64,000 nucleotides of DNA from Paraburkholderia sp041321145 (GCF_041321145.1 NZ_JBGGWA010000014.1:62001-126000), one strand, 5' to 3'. Shown: positions 41,377-51,258, counted from the first letter of the stretch. Translations and numbers: made by a program. Notes: generated by a model not told the origin, from the sequence alone.

Positions 41377-43776
41377 ATGCAATCCACGTCTCCTACGTCC
41401 CCGCCGCCCGCGCCGCAGAAGCGCAAACGCCCGTTGTGGCTCAAGCTCATCATTGGCTTTGTAGGGCTGATCGTCGCAGGCATTCTGTGTGTGCTGCTGG
41501 TGCTCGGTTACGCATTGGTCGTGGCGACGCCTAATCTGCCCTCGCTCGAGGCGCTCACCGACTACCGGCCCAAGGTGCCTCTGCGCATCTACACGGCCGA
41601 CCACGTGCTGATCGGCGAATTCGGCGAAGAGCGGCGCGACATCGTCCATATCCAGGACGTGCCCGATAGCCTGAAGAAAGCCGTACTGGCGATCGAAGAC
41701 GCGCGCTTCTACGATCACGGCGGCGTCGACCTCACAGGCATCGCACGAGCCGGCTTCGTCGCGCTGACCAATGGCCACGCCACGCAAGGCGCCAGCACGA
41801 TCACCATGCAGGTGGCGCGCAACTTCTTCCTCTCGAGCGAAAAGACCTACACACGCAAGATCTACGAGATGCTGCTCGCGTACAAGATCGAGTCGAAGCT
41901 GACGAAAGATCAGATTCTCGAGGTGTACATGAATCAGATCTATCTCGGCCAGCGCGCGTATGGCTTTGCAAGCGCGGCGCGGGTGTACTTCGGCAAAGAT
42001 CTGAAGGATCTGACGCTGGCGGAATCGGCCATGCTGGCCGGGCTGCCAAAGGCGCCGTCGGCGTATAACCCGGTGGTCAATCCGAAGCGTGCAAAGGTGC
42101 GCCAGGAGTACATCCTGCAGCGCATGTACGAACTGCACTACATCACTCAGGACCAATACGACGAAGCGCGCAAACAGCAACTAGTCGTCAAGGGCGCGGG
42201 CAAGGAGTTCAGCGTGCACGCGGAGTACGTCGCGGAAATGGTGCGGCAGATGATGTACGCACAGTATCGTGAGGAAGCGTACACGCGCGGATTGGCCGTC
42301 GTGACCACGATCGACTCGGCCGATCAGGATGTTGCTTATCGGGCGCTGCGCAAAGGTCTGATGGACTACGAACGTCGCCATGGATACCGCGGCCCCGAAG
42401 CGTTCATCGACTTGCCGTCGGATGCGGACGACCGCGAACAGGCTATCGACGACGCACTGCTCGAACATCCCGACAACGGCGAGATCATCGCCGCGGTGGT
42501 GACGTCGGCGAGTCCGAAACAGGTACAGGCAACCTTTATAGACGGCAACGTCGCGACCATTCAAGGCGAAGGACTGCGCTTCGCGCAGTTCGCGCTCGGC
42601 ACGCGTGCGCAGCCGAATCAACGCGTGCGGCCCGGCGCGATCATTCGCCTCGTGAAGAACGACGACGGCAACTGGTCGATCACGCAATTGCCACAAGTGG
42701 AAGGCGCGTTCGTTTCCGTGATTCCGCAAGATGGCGCGATTCGCGCGCTGGTCGGCGGCTTCGACTTCAACAAGAACAAGTTCAACCACGTGACCCAGGC
42801 GTGGCGTCAGCCGGGTTCCAGCTTCAAGCCGTTCATCTATTCCGCTTCGCTCGAAAAGGGGCTCGGACCGGCAACGGTGATCAACGACGCACCGCTCTTT
42901 TTCAGCGCCGCGGAAACCGGCGGCCAGGCATGGGAACCGAAGAACTATGGCGGCGGTTTCGATGGTCCGATGACCATGCGCACCGCGTTGCAAAAGTCGA
43001 AGAACCTCGTGTCGATTCGCATCCTGAACCAGATCGGCACCAAGTACGCACAGCAATACATCACGCGTTTCGGATTTGACGCGGATCGTCACCCGGCTTA
43101 TCTGCCAATGGCGCTCGGCGCGGGTCTCGTCACGCCGTTGCAGATGGCAGGCGCGTTCTCGGTGTTCGCCAACGGCGGTTATCGTGTCAACCCGTATCTG
43201 ATCTCCGAAGTCACCGATCAGCGCGGTCTCGTCGTGGCGCACGCGCAGCCGCTAGTGGCCGCGCAGAACGCGCCGCACGCGATCGAGCCGCGTAATGCGT
43301 ACGTGATGAACAGCCTGCTGCAAAGCGTCGCGCAACGCGGCACGGGCGCGAAGACCAATATACTGAAGCGCACCGACCTCGGCGGCAAGACGGGTACGAC
43401 CAACGATTCGCGCGATGCGTGGTTCGCCGGTTATCAGCACACGCTCACGGCCATCGCATGGATCGGCTACGACAACCCGCGCAGTCTCGGCGATAAGGAA
43501 ACCGGCGGCGGTCTCGCGTTGCCGGTGTGGATCGACTACATGGCACGCGCGCTCAAAGGCGTGCCGGACTACAAGATGCCGATGCCCGACGATGTGACCG
43601 AACTCGGATCGGAACTATATTTCGACGATTTCACGCCGGGACATGGTTTCGTTGCAACGGTCGGCATCAGTCAGTCAGCGCTGGATGCCGATGCGAGCGG
43701 CGCGTCCGAAGCAGCGCCGGAACAGGTCGGCGAGCAGGAAAAGCAGGACATCATGAATCTGTTCCGCGGACACTAA
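41377..43776 (+). CDS. mrcA: Penicillin-binding protein 1A (bifunctional)
   Basis: Class A PBP with glycosyltransferase and transpeptidase activity for peptidoglycan. 799 residues: Pro-rich cytoplasmic tail, transmembrane helix (about 25-50), GT51 domain with catalytic Glu107 (IEDARFYDHGG) and QGASTITMQVARNFF, an OB-like insert, and a transpeptidase with S481xxK484 (GSSFKPF), S541KN and K671TGT. It is divergent from pilM, a common gammaproteobacterial and betaproteobacterial arrangement. Confidence 0.97.
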   Translation: MQSTSPTSPPPAPQKRKRPLWLKLIIGFVGLIVAGILCVLLVLGYALVVATPNLPSLEALTDYRPKVPLRIYTADHVLIGEFGEERRDIVHIQDVPDSLKKAVLAIEDARFYDHGGVDLTGIARAGFVALTNGHATQGASTITMQVARNFFLSSEKTYTRKIYEMLLAYKIESKLTKDQILEVYMNQIYLGQRAYGFASAARVYFGKDLKDLTLAESAMLAGLPKAPSAYNPVVNPKRAKVRQEYILQRMYELHYITQDQYDEARKQQLVVKGAGKEFSVHAEYVAEMVRQMMYAQYREEAYTRGLAVVTTIDSADQDVAYRALRKGLMDYERRHGYRGPEAFIDLPSDADDREQAIDDALLEHPDNGEIIAAVVTSASPKQVQATFIDGNVATIQGEGLRFAQFALGTRAQPNQRVRPGAIIRLVKNDDGNWSITQLPQVEGAFVSVIPQDGAIRALVGGFDFNKNKFNHVTQAWRQPGSSFKPFIYSASLEKGLGPATVINDAPLFFSAAETGGQAWEPKNYGGGFDGPMTMRTALQKSKNLVSIRILNQIGTKYAQQYITRFGFDADRHPAYLPMALGAGLVTPLQMAGAFSVFANGGYRVNPYLISEVTDQRGLVVAHAQPLVAAQNAPHAIEPRNAYVMNSLLQSVAQRGTGAKTNILKRTDLGGKTGTTNDSRDAWFAGYQHTLTAIAWIGYDNPRSLGDKETGGGLALPVWIDYMARALKGVPDYKMPMPDDVTELGSELYFDDFTPGHGFVATVGISQSALDADASGASEAAPEQVGEQEKQDIMNLFRGH

Positions 43777-43798
43777 CGCAGTACCAAGGTCCGTCAAG

Positions 43799-43837
43799 AA
43801 ACGAAATCGCCGCGCTCGATGCGCGGCGGTTTCGTTT
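43799..43837. terminator. Bidirectional terminator between mrcA and cyaY
   Basis: 17-bp stem with one G-U wobble (43799-43815 with 43821-43837) around loop TCGAT; T-rich GTTTCGTTT on the plus side and the equivalent on the minus side. Sits between two convergent genes. Confidence 0.75.
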
Positions 43838-43861
43838 GGGTGATTTATTCAGCCGCGGCTT

Positions 43862-44179
43862 TTACGCTTCGAAGTGAACCGGCTCACCTGCCTGCTGCGT
43901 CGCGTACTCCGACAGCGCGGCAAAAAACTCCGTGCCGCTGCGCGTATCGCGCCACTCGCCGTCGATGAAACGGAAGTGGAAACCACCCGCTTTCGCGGCG
44001 ATCCAGATCTCGCTCATCGGCGGCTGCAGGTTGACGATGATCTTCGAGCGGTTCTCGAATTCGAGGGTCAGGACATTGCCGCTGCGCTCGAGTTCGATGT
44101 CGGCTTCCGTGTCGTCGAGCGCGCGTTCGATGGCGGCTAGCGCGGCTTCCGCGCGGGTCAGGTAATCACTATCGGACAT
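43862..44179 (-). CDS. cyaY: Frataxin-like iron donor CyaY
   Basis: Frataxin homolog that binds iron and modulates IscS in Fe-S cluster assembly. 105 residues from the ATG at 44179 (GGAG 6 nt upstream). The acidic first helix (RAEAALAAIERALDDTEADIELE) and the sheet LTLEFENRSKIIVNLQPP..EIWIAAKAGGFHF match the fold. Divergent from lptM by 35 nt; the cyaY/lptM pairing is also found in E. coli. Confidence 0.96.
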   Translation of the reverse strand: MSDSDYLTRAEAALAAIERALDDTEADIELERSGNVLTLEFENRSKIIVNLQPPMSEIWIAAKAGGFHFRFIDGEWRDTRSGTEFFAALSEYATQQAGEPVHFEA

Positions 44180-44214
44180 GCTAAACTCCATCGATTATTT
44201 ATTCAGGGACAGTC

Positions 44215-44562
44215 ATGCGAGTCGTATCTCGGATGCGCGCGGCGGCGCCCGGCCGCGCGATTGTAGCGGGTTTAGCCATTCTCGCAGGTTGTGCACTCGC
44301 CGGCTGCGGGCAACGCGGTTCGCTCTATTTGCCAACCGTGCCACCGCTACCGGCCAAGCCGATCGATCGCACGCAACCGCCGTCGCCGGATGAAGTAAAA
44401 CCGGGCACTGAAACTAACCCGGAGATGGGTGAGGTACCGGATACGTCTGGCGCACCGCTCTCGTTGTCGCCGGAAAGCGAACTCGCCGCGCCGCCCGCAT
44501 CTACTGCATCTGCTGCTACGGCGACCCCGCTGCCTGCCTCCGCCGCCACACCCGTTCAATAA
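44215..44562 (+). CDS. lptM: LptM-like lipoprotein (YifL family)
   Basis: Small lipoprotein of the family that helps the LPS translocon LptD mature. 115 residues: lipobox CALAGC with the acylated Cys about residue 31, immediately followed by GQRGSLYLP, the LptM signature (C-G-x-x-G-x-L-Y-x-P). The rest is Pro/Ala/Thr-rich and disordered, longer than the E. coli protein. Nine nt before lysA, so co-transcribed. An ATG six codons later is an alternative start. Confidence 0.87.
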   Translation: MRVVSRMRAAAPGRAIVAGLAILAGCALAGCGQRGSLYLPTVPPLPAKPIDRTQPPSPDEVKPGTETNPEMGEVPDTSGAPLSLSPESELAAPPASTASAATATPLPASAATPVQ

Positions 44563-44571
44563 GACTTTCGC

Positions 44572-45834
44572 ATGACTCGATCCGCATTTGACTACATCGA
44601 CGGCGTGTTGCACGCCGAAGGCGTGTCCGCCGTCTCACTTGCCGAGCAGTTCGGCACGCCGCTGTACGTCTATTCGCGCGCTGCGCTCACCGAAGCGTGG
44701 AACGCTTACGCAGGCGCTTGCGCCGGCCGCCGCGCGAGCGTGCACGTCGCTGTCAAGGCCAATAGCAATCTCGCGGTGCTGAATGTGTTCGCGCGCCTTG
44801 GCGCCGGCTTCGACATCGTGTCGGGCGGCGAACTGGCGCGCGTGCTGGCAGCCGGCGGCAAAGCGGAAAACACGGTGTTTTCCGGCGTCGGCAAGAATGC
44901 GGACGAGATGCGTCAGGCGCTCACGGCCGGCGTCAAGTGCTTCAACGTCGAATCGATTCCCGAGCTCGATCGCCTGAATGCGGTCGCCGCGGAAATGGGC
45001 AAGCAGGCCCCGGTCTCGCTGCGCGTGAATCCGGACGTCGACGCGAAAACGCATCCGTATATTTCCACCGGCCTGAAGTCGAACAAGTTCGGCGTTGCGT
45101 TCGAAGATGCGCGGGCTACGTATCAAGCCGCTGCTGCGATGACGCATCTCGACGTGGTCGGCATCGATTGCCATATCGGCTCGCAGATCACCGAGGTCGC
45201 GCCGTATCTGGACGCGGTCGACAAGGTTCTGGAACTGGTCGAACAGATCGAGCAGGACGGCGTGAAGATTCGCCATATCGACGTAGGGGGCGGTCTCGGC
45301 ATCACGTACGACGACGAGACGCCGCCGGAAATCGGCGACTTCGTGCGCACCGTGCTGGATCGGATCGAGGCACGCGGTCATGGGCATCGCGAGGTGTACT
45401 TCGAGCCCGGCCGTTCGCTGGTCGGCAATGCCGGCGTGCTGCTGACGCGCGTGGAATTTCTGAAGCCGGGCACGGAAAAGAATTTCGCCATCGTCGACGC
45501 GGCGATGACCGATCTGGCACGCCCTGCCATGTACGAGGCGTATCACGCGATCGACGCTGTGGTTAAGCGTGAGGTGCCCGCGCACGTGTATGACGTGGTC
45601 GGTCCGGTTTGCGAAAGCGGTGACTGGCTGGGCCGCGAACGTCTGCTGGCGGTCGAACCGGGCGATCTGCTCGCGATCCGCTCGGCCGGCGCGTACGGCT
45701 TCGTGATGAGCTCGAATTACAACACGCGGCCGCGTGCAGCAGAGATGATGGTTGATGGTACACAAGCGCATGTGGTTCGCGCACGCGAAGAGGTGAAGCA
45801 GCTGTTTGCAGGCGAAACGATCTTGCCGGCGTAA
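44572..45834 (+). CDS. lysA: Diaminopimelate decarboxylase LysA
   Basis: Final step of lysine synthesis, decarboxylating meso-DAP with PLP. 420 residues, alanine-racemase fold. Lys62 (HVAVKANSN) binds PLP; further motifs are SGGELARVLAAG, HIGSQI, DVGGGLGITY, EPGRSLVGNAG and VCESGDWLGRER, whose Cys and Glu complete the active site across the dimer. Closes the lptM-lysA unit before a strong terminator. Confidence 0.98.
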   Translation: MTRSAFDYIDGVLHAEGVSAVSLAEQFGTPLYVYSRAALTEAWNAYAGACAGRRASVHVAVKANSNLAVLNVFARLGAGFDIVSGGELARVLAAGGKAENTVFSGVGKNADEMRQALTAGVKCFNVESIPELDRLNAVAAEMGKQAPVSLRVNPDVDAKTHPYISTGLKSNKFGVAFEDARATYQAAAAMTHLDVVGIDCHIGSQITEVAPYLDAVDKVLELVEQIEQDGVKIRHIDVGGGLGITYDDETPPEIGDFVRTVLDRIEARGHGHREVYFEPGRSLVGNAGVLLTRVEFLKPGTEKNFAIVDAAMTDLARPAMYEAYHAIDAVVKREVPAHVYDVVGPVCESGDWLGRERLLAVEPGDLLAIRSAGAYGFVMSSNYNTRPRAAEMMVDGTQAHVVRAREEVKQLFAGETILPA

Positions 45835-45854
45835 ACGTCAGAACCCGGGTTTCT

Positions 45855-45889
45855 AAAAAAAGGCGATGCCACTGCGGCATCGCCTTTTT
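45855..45889. terminator. Bidirectional terminator between lysA and msrQ
   Basis: AAAAAGGCGATGCC (45857-45870) pairs with GGCATCGCCTTTTT (45876-45889) around a short loop (ACTGC). T-rich on either strand, placed between convergent lysA and msrQ. Confidence 0.9.
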
Positions 45890-45921
45890 CTATTTGCGCG
45901 CGTTACGTGGGGACGTACACG

Positions 45922-46614
45922 TCAGCGCGTCTTCACCCTCCGCTCACGCAGCCATAAGACCAAACGCCAACCGAGCAACGCGACCATGATCGCGCCGTAA
46001 ATCTTCGGCAAAATCAGGTCATGCTTGCCGGCCTTCATCCACCAGAAGTGCAGGATGGCGAGCGCGCCGATCACGTAGATCGCGCGATGCAGCGTTTGCC
46101 AGCGGCGGCCGAGTTTGCGAACCATCGCGCGCGGCGACGTCACGGCCAATGCAATCAGCAACACGAACGCAGCGAAGCCGACGGTGATGAACGGGCGCTT
46201 GCCGATGTCCTTGAGAATCGCCGCCACGTCGAACCACTTGTCGAACCACAGGTACGTGGTGAAGTGCAGCGTTGCGTAGAAGAAGGCGTAAAGGCCAAGC
46301 ATCCGGCGAAACCGGAGCAGCGCAGCGATGCCGGTCAGTCGGCGCAATGGCGTCACGGCCAACGTGATGCACAGGAAGACGAGCGTCCACAGACCGGTCG
46401 AGCGTGTGACGAATTCGATCGGATTCGCGCCAAGCCGATCGGTCACGCCGAACAGCACGATGCGCGCGAGCGGATACCACGAGGCAATGAACACCGCGAT
46501 CTTCGCCGGCACGATCCAGCGCGCGCCACTCGCGGACCGCTTCACCGTCGAAGCCGATTGCGCTCGCGGCGCTTTGCGTTCGGTTTGAGTAACAGGTTGC
46601 GTATCGGATGCCAT
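45922..46614 (-). CDS. msrQ: Haem-binding membrane subunit MsrQ (YedZ)
   Basis: Inner-membrane b-type cytochrome that passes electrons to periplasmic MsrP. 230 residues with about six hydrophobic helices. Candidate haem ligands are the histidines in YATLHFTTYLWFD, RWQTLHRAIYV and ILHFWWMKAGKHD. 13 nt downstream of msrP. The N-terminal ~35 residues are charged and extra to the minimal family. Confidence 0.94.
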   Translation of the reverse strand: MASDTQPVTQTERKAPRAQSASTVKRSASGARWIVPAKIAVFIASWYPLARIVLFGVTDRLGANPIEFVTRSTGLWTLVFLCITLAVTPLRRLTGIAALLRFRRMLGLYAFFYATLHFTTYLWFDKWFDVAAILKDIGKRPFITVGFAAFVLLIALAVTSPRAMVRKLGRRWQTLHRAIYVIGALAILHFWWMKAGKHDLILPKIYGAIMVALLGWRLVLWLRERRVKTR

Positions 46615-46627
46615 GACGCGTCGTCGC

Positions 46628-47623
46628 TCAGAAGTTTTTCTTCAGGTCCATGCCCTGATATAGCGACGCAACCTGATCGCCGTAGCCGTTGAATATCAAC
46701 GTCTTGCGCTTGGGCGTGAAGAAACCGTCTTCGCCGATGCGCCGTTCAGTGGCCTGACTCCAGCGCGGGTGATCCACGTTCGGATTTACGTTGGAATAGA
46801 AGCCGTATTCGCTCGACGCATACGTGTTCCAACTGGTCGGCGGCTGCTTGTCGAGGAAGCGGATCTTCACCAGCGACTTCGCGCTCTTGAAGCCGTACTT
46901 CCACGGCACCACCACACGGATCGGCGCGCCGTTCTGATTCGGCAGCACTTGGCCGTAGAGACCCATCGTCAAGAGCGTCAGCGGATTCATGGCTTCGTCC
47001 ATACGCAGACCTTCGGAGTACGGCCAGTCGAGCACCGGCGTCGACAGCCCGGGCATTTGTGACGGATCGGCCAGCGTGATGAATTGCACATACCTGGCGT
47101 TGCCGTTTGGCTGCACGCGCTTGATCAGCTCCGAAAGCGGCACGCCGATCCACGGAATCACCATCGACCACCCTTCGACACAACGCAGCCGGTACACGCG
47201 CTCCTCGAGCGGCGCGAGCTTCAGCAATTCGTCAATGTCATACACCTTCGGATTCCTGATCTCGCCCTCGACGCTCACCTTCCACGGATGCGCCCGCAAC
47301 GTGCCGGCGTTATGCGCCGGATCCGCTTTATCGGTGCCGAACTCGTAGTAGTTGTTGTACGTGGTGATGTCCTTGTACGGCGTGATCTTGTCGAGCGCGA
47401 CGAACTTCGCGTTGGTCTTCGCGGCCAGCTTCTGTGCCTTCGGATCCGGCGATGAATATGCCGCCAGCGCCTCGCCGTTCACCCCGATCAGGCTGCCGAG
47501 CGCCACCGCCCCCGCAACCTGCAACACGCGCCGCCGGTTCTCGAAGACGCGCTGTGGCGTGATTTCGCTGCGTGCGATGTCATCGCCGATGAGTTGAATT
47601 CTGTCACTTCGCTTGATCCACAT
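46628..47623 (-). CDS. msrP: Periplasmic methionine sulfoxide reductase MsrP (Tat substrate)
   Basis: Molybdopterin enzyme that repairs oxidised Met in envelope proteins. 331 residues from the ATG at 47623, with AAGGAG upstream. A twin-arginine signal is visible (ENRRRVLQVAGAVALGSLIG, cleavage near ALA), so export by TatABC is expected. The Mo-coordinating Cys is in RLRCVEGWSMVIPW; VVPWKYGFKSAKSLVKI and FGTDKADP are family stretches. Pairs with msrQ in one operon. Confidence 0.96.
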   Translation of the reverse strand: MWIKRSDRIQLIGDDIARSEITPQRVFENRRRVLQVAGAVALGSLIGVNGEALAAYSSPDPKAQKLAAKTNAKFVALDKITPYKDITTYNNYYEFGTDKADPAHNAGTLRAHPWKVSVEGEIRNPKVYDIDELLKLAPLEERVYRLRCVEGWSMVIPWIGVPLSELIKRVQPNGNARYVQFITLADPSQMPGLSTPVLDWPYSEGLRMDEAMNPLTLLTMGLYGQVLPNQNGAPIRVVVPWKYGFKSAKSLVKIRFLDKQPPTSWNTYASSEYGFYSNVNPNVDHPRWSQATERRIGEDGFFTPKRKTLIFNGYGDQVASLYQGMDLKKNF

Positions 47624-47761
47624 CGTGCTGCTCCTTCGGCCCATCGGGTTGCACATCTTACGGGGCCATATTGATGATCGGCTCGTTTGGCAAATCGCCC
47701 TGTCATCCTTAGGTACTCTTCTAACGAACATTCTGGATGCAGTAAATATTCCGCCGGCCAT

Positions 47762-47792
47762 AAAAAAACCGCCGGTGCGAAGCACTCGGCGG
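47762..47792 (-). terminator. Intrinsic terminator of resB-ccsB
   Basis: On the minus strand CCGCCGAGTGC pairs with GCACCGGCGG (one bulged A, 3-nt loop), followed by TTTTTTT. Located 28 nt after the ccsB stop and before msrP. Confidence 0.9.
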
Positions 47793-47819
47793 CTTTTAGT
47801 CGGTTCAGAACGGCAGATC

Positions 47820-49031
47820 TTACAGCTTGCCGTAGCTATGCAGCCCCGACAGGAACATATTGACGCCGAGGAATGCGAAGGTCGTCACCAGCAGGCCGGT
47901 CAGCGCCCACCATGCCGCGACTGCGCCGCGCAGCCCCTTCATCAGGCGCATATGCAGCCAGGCCGCGTAGTTCAGCCACACGATCAGCGCCCACGTTTCC
48001 TTCGGGTCCCAGCTCCAGTAACCGCCCCAGGCTTCCGCCGCCCATAGCGCACCGAGGATCGTTGCGATCGTGAAGAACGCGAAACCGACGGCGATCGACT
48101 TGTACATCAGGTCGTCGAGCACGTCGAGCGACGGCAGGCGGTCTGCCAGCACGCCGCGCTCTTTTGCCAGATACGCGACGCCGACCATCGCCGACAGCGC
48201 AAAACTGCCATAGCCGATGAAGTTCGCCGGCACGTGGATCTTCATCCACCAGCTTTGCAGCGCGGGAACCAGCGGCTGGATCTGCTGCGCGTCGCGAGAG
48301 ACCGAATACCACATCAGGAAGCCGACCGCCGCGCTGATCACCAGCAGCACGAATGCGCCCAGTGCGCGGGTGTTGTAGTGCTGCTCGTAGTACAAATAGA
48401 GCAGCGCGGTGATCAGGCTGAACAGCACGAACACTTCATACAGGTTCGAGATGGGAATATGGCCGACGTCCGCGCCGATCAGGTACGACTCGTACCAGCG
48501 CACCATCAGACCGACGAAGCCCATCACCACCGCGGCCCATGTCATCTTCGAACCGATCGCGGCGCCGGTTGGCGAACGCGACAGCAAGCCGATCCAGTAG
48601 AACACCGTGGCGAACACGAAAAGCGCGCACATCCACAGAATCGCCGACTGGCTCGACAGGAAATACTTCAGAAAGAATGCGCTATCCGCGCGCGTCAGAT
48701 CGCCGTGATAAATCTGAATCGCCAACAGCGACAGTGCCGCGATGCCGACCATCAGCGGACGCACCGGCTTCCAGCGCCAGCCGAGCACGACGAACACCGG
48801 CACGGCGCAGCACAGCACCAGCTTGTCGTAGTAATTCATGAACGGGTGATAGCGCGACAGCGCGAACCCCGCGCCCGCGACCATCGCGACGGCGAACAGC
48901 CAGTCGACGATACCGAGCCGTTTCAGAAACGGCCGCTCGTCAAACTGTGCGACGTTGAGTGCCTCGCCCGCGAACGCCTTCTGGGGCCGCGAGGGTGACG
49001 AGGAGGATGAGGAAACCTGAGTCAAGTCCAT
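47820..49031 (-). CDS. ccsB: Cytochrome c biogenesis protein CcsB (ResC/CcsA-type WWD protein)
   Basis: Membrane haem handler of system II cytochrome c assembly, working with ResB. 403 residues from the ATG at 49031; about eight hydrophobic segments. The WWD haem-binding motif is WGGYWSWDPKETWALIVW, with conserved histidines nearby (KIHVPANFIGYG, AAWLHMRLMKG). Naming varies: the WWD protein is called CcsA or ResC in other systems. Begins 4 nt after the resB stop. Ser-rich N-terminus of ~30 residues. Confidence 0.93.
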   Translation of the reverse strand: MDLTQVSSSSSSPSRPQKAFAGEALNVAQFDERPFLKRLGIVDWLFAVAMVAGAGFALSRYHPFMNYYDKLVLCCAVPVFVVLGWRWKPVRPLMVGIAALSLLAIQIYHGDLTRADSAFFLKYFLSSQSAILWMCALFVFATVFYWIGLLSRSPTGAAIGSKMTWAAVVMGFVGLMVRWYESYLIGADVGHIPISNLYEVFVLFSLITALLYLYYEQHYNTRALGAFVLLVISAAVGFLMWYSVSRDAQQIQPLVPALQSWWMKIHVPANFIGYGSFALSAMVGVAYLAKERGVLADRLPSLDVLDDLMYKSIAVGFAFFTIATILGALWAAEAWGGYWSWDPKETWALIVWLNYAAWLHMRLMKGLRGAVAAWWALTGLLVTTFAFLGVNMFLSGLHSYGKL

Positions 49032-49035
49032 GATC

Positions 49036-51258
49036 TTACCGGGTCGAATCTTGGGAGCGTGCGGACGGCGCGCCAGCATTGCCGGGTTTGTCGGAGGCGC
49101 CGGCGGCGTCGGATGCTTCAATGAGTTGGGCGCCCAGAGCGGCGCCGACAGCGTCGCGCGTTTGGACGAACTCCTTTTCGAAGTCGAGCGTTTTGCGCGC
49201 GCTCGACATTGCCATCACGACATTCGTGCCGTGATCGGTATCTTTGAGCCAGAACCAGAGGCGCCGTTCGCGGACGTAGAACATCGAAAAGATGCCCAAC
49301 ACGAGGAGCAGGCTGCCAAGATACACGACTTTTTTGCCCGGCGCGCGCGTCAACTGAAATACCGAAGCTTGCACCTGCTTGAATGAGTCAAGCTGCAAGT
49401 AGACCGGCGATCCATACAAAAAGCTGTCAGATATCGCATTGATCGAGCTTTGGACGAAGCGGCTGGCGTCCGCACTGGCCTGTGCATCGGGCTCACCGAG
49501 CTGCTCGCGCGACAGTTGCCACAGATCCCATGTCGAGCCTTCCAGCATGCGCAGCAGCAACCCTGCGGCCTTTTCCTGCTCGCCCTTGGGCACCGAGTGA
49601 TCGATAAAACCGGCAATCGCCTGGAAACCGCCGACGATCTGCCCGTTCGGCATCTTGATGCCGTTGTCCGCGCCGGCAAACAGGGTCAGGACGCGTAGCG
49701 CACTTTCTTCCAGATGCTGCTGCAGCTCGACATTCGAGCCCGGCACCGAGCGCAGCGCGAAACGGTGCGCAGCGGCTGCGCGCATGGCCGGATTTTCGAG
49801 CGTGGCGCGCAGGTTCATCCATTCCTTGACGGAGCCCCCGGTGTCGGCGGGAATGCGCAGGTAGCGGAACGGGTCGTCCGGATTCAGGCGCATGCCGGCG
49901 AGGAACATCTTTTCGCCCGCTACGTCTACCGGCAACATGTAGTTGTTGTACTCGCGCGCCTGGCCGTTCTTGTCGCGCACCTTGTATTGCACCGACGGGC
50001 CGACGTTATGCAAATCGAGCGGCTTCGAAGTCTTCGCACCCGACCCGAGGCGCTCGTCAAACGCTTCTTTCAGCGTGCGATGCGCGGCGACGCCGCGGGT
50101 ATCGTTCTGACCGCTGCCGTTCGAGATATTTTCGACGTTGATCGCGCGGAAATCGGTGAATTCGACAGTCTGCCCGTCAGCCAGCGGCGTGGCCGTGCTC
50201 AACGGCGAGTTACCGCCGATCGTGCCCCCGAAGGGCGCGGGCTTCGCGCTGTTGCCTGTCATCGGAAATGCGGTCATCTTCATCTGCGAACCGCCGTCCT
50301 GGAAGCTCGACTGAAAGATCGACACGCCGTCGTAGGTGAACGGCTTGTTCACTTCGACCCGGGCCGGCACGCGCGCTCCGGTCTTATGATCGATCACCAC
50401 GATGTCACTCGCGAACAGCTTCGGCATGCCGGTCGAGTAGTAGTCGACGATGAACTTGTTGAGCTCGATCGAGAACGGCAGATCCTGGATCAGCGAGCCG
50501 TCCGGCTCATTAAGGATCGCCGTCGACACATGCTGCCCCTCCGGCACCCATGCGTAACCGCGGAAAGTCGGGTTCGATGGCGACAAACGATGTTCCGGCG
50601 GAATGTCGTTGATCACCGTGTTGGCACGAATCGGCGACTTGTCGAACAGCCACATTTGCAGCTTGATTGGCAGATTGCTGTCCAGCAAACCGCCCAAACA
50701 GATCACAACAATCGCAACGTGAGCCGAGATATAGCCGAACTTGGTCAACGCGCCGCGCTTGGCGGCGATCAGTGTGGCACCCTCAGACTCACGCGTAACG
50801 AACTTGTAGCCGAGCTTGGCCGAGAGTTTGGCGAGCACCGCCGAGGTCTGCGCGCGCGTGCCGTGCACCGCGAACTCACCCTTGTGATGGAACGCGCGGA
50901 GACTGCCTTCGCGGACCTTGTCCTTCCAGCTCTTCACGTCGGCGACCACTTTCGGCGCATTGCGGATCACGCACAGCGACACCGACACCATCAGGAAGCC
51001 GAGAATCAGCATGAACCACCACGAGCTGTACACCGTGTACAGACTCAGCGAGCGGAAGATGTCCGCCCAGAACGGGCCGAACTGGTTGACGTAGTTGGGA
51101 TAGGGATCGTCCTGCGTGAGGACGGTGCCGATGATGCTGGCGATTGACAGAATCACGAGCAGCGAAATGGCGAAACGCATCGAACTCAATACTTCGACGA
51201 CGCGGCGCGTGACCCGATTGCCCGACTTCGACTGCAAACCCGACGTGGTGATGCTCAT
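49036..51258 (-). CDS. resB: Cytochrome c biogenesis protein ResB
   Basis: Partner of CcsB in system II, delivering reduced apocytochrome and haem for ligation outside the membrane. 740 residues: N-terminal membrane helices (SMRFAISLLVILSIASIIGTVL; WWFMLILGFLMVSVSLCVI; YISAHVAIVVICLGGLLDS), a large periplasmic domain (about 215-640) and a last helix (VVYLGSLLLVLGIFSMFYV). The motif GTVLTQDDPYPNYVNQFGPFW is characteristic. The adjacent cytochrome c4 gene is an obvious client. Confidence 0.94.
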   Translation of the reverse strand: MSITTSGLQSKSGNRVTRRVVEVLSSMRFAISLLVILSIASIIGTVLTQDDPYPNYVNQFGPFWADIFRSLSLYTVYSSWWFMLILGFLMVSVSLCVIRNAPKVVADVKSWKDKVREGSLRAFHHKGEFAVHGTRAQTSAVLAKLSAKLGYKFVTRESEGATLIAAKRGALTKFGYISAHVAIVVICLGGLLDSNLPIKLQMWLFDKSPIRANTVINDIPPEHRLSPSNPTFRGYAWVPEGQHVSTAILNEPDGSLIQDLPFSIELNKFIVDYYSTGMPKLFASDIVVIDHKTGARVPARVEVNKPFTYDGVSIFQSSFQDGGSQMKMTAFPMTGNSAKPAPFGGTIGGNSPLSTATPLADGQTVEFTDFRAINVENISNGSGQNDTRGVAAHRTLKEAFDERLGSGAKTSKPLDLHNVGPSVQYKVRDKNGQAREYNNYMLPVDVAGEKMFLAGMRLNPDDPFRYLRIPADTGGSVKEWMNLRATLENPAMRAAAAHRFALRSVPGSNVELQQHLEESALRVLTLFAGADNGIKMPNGQIVGGFQAIAGFIDHSVPKGEQEKAAGLLLRMLEGSTWDLWQLSREQLGEPDAQASADASRFVQSSINAISDSFLYGSPVYLQLDSFKQVQASVFQLTRAPGKKVVYLGSLLLVLGIFSMFYVRERRLWFWLKDTDHGTNVVMAMSSARKTLDFEKEFVQTRDAVGAALGAQLIEASDAAGASDKPGNAGAPSARSQDSTR

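Noticed and set aside
49714..51147. Plus-strand 477-codon frame opposite resB
   Set aside because: Shadow of resB.
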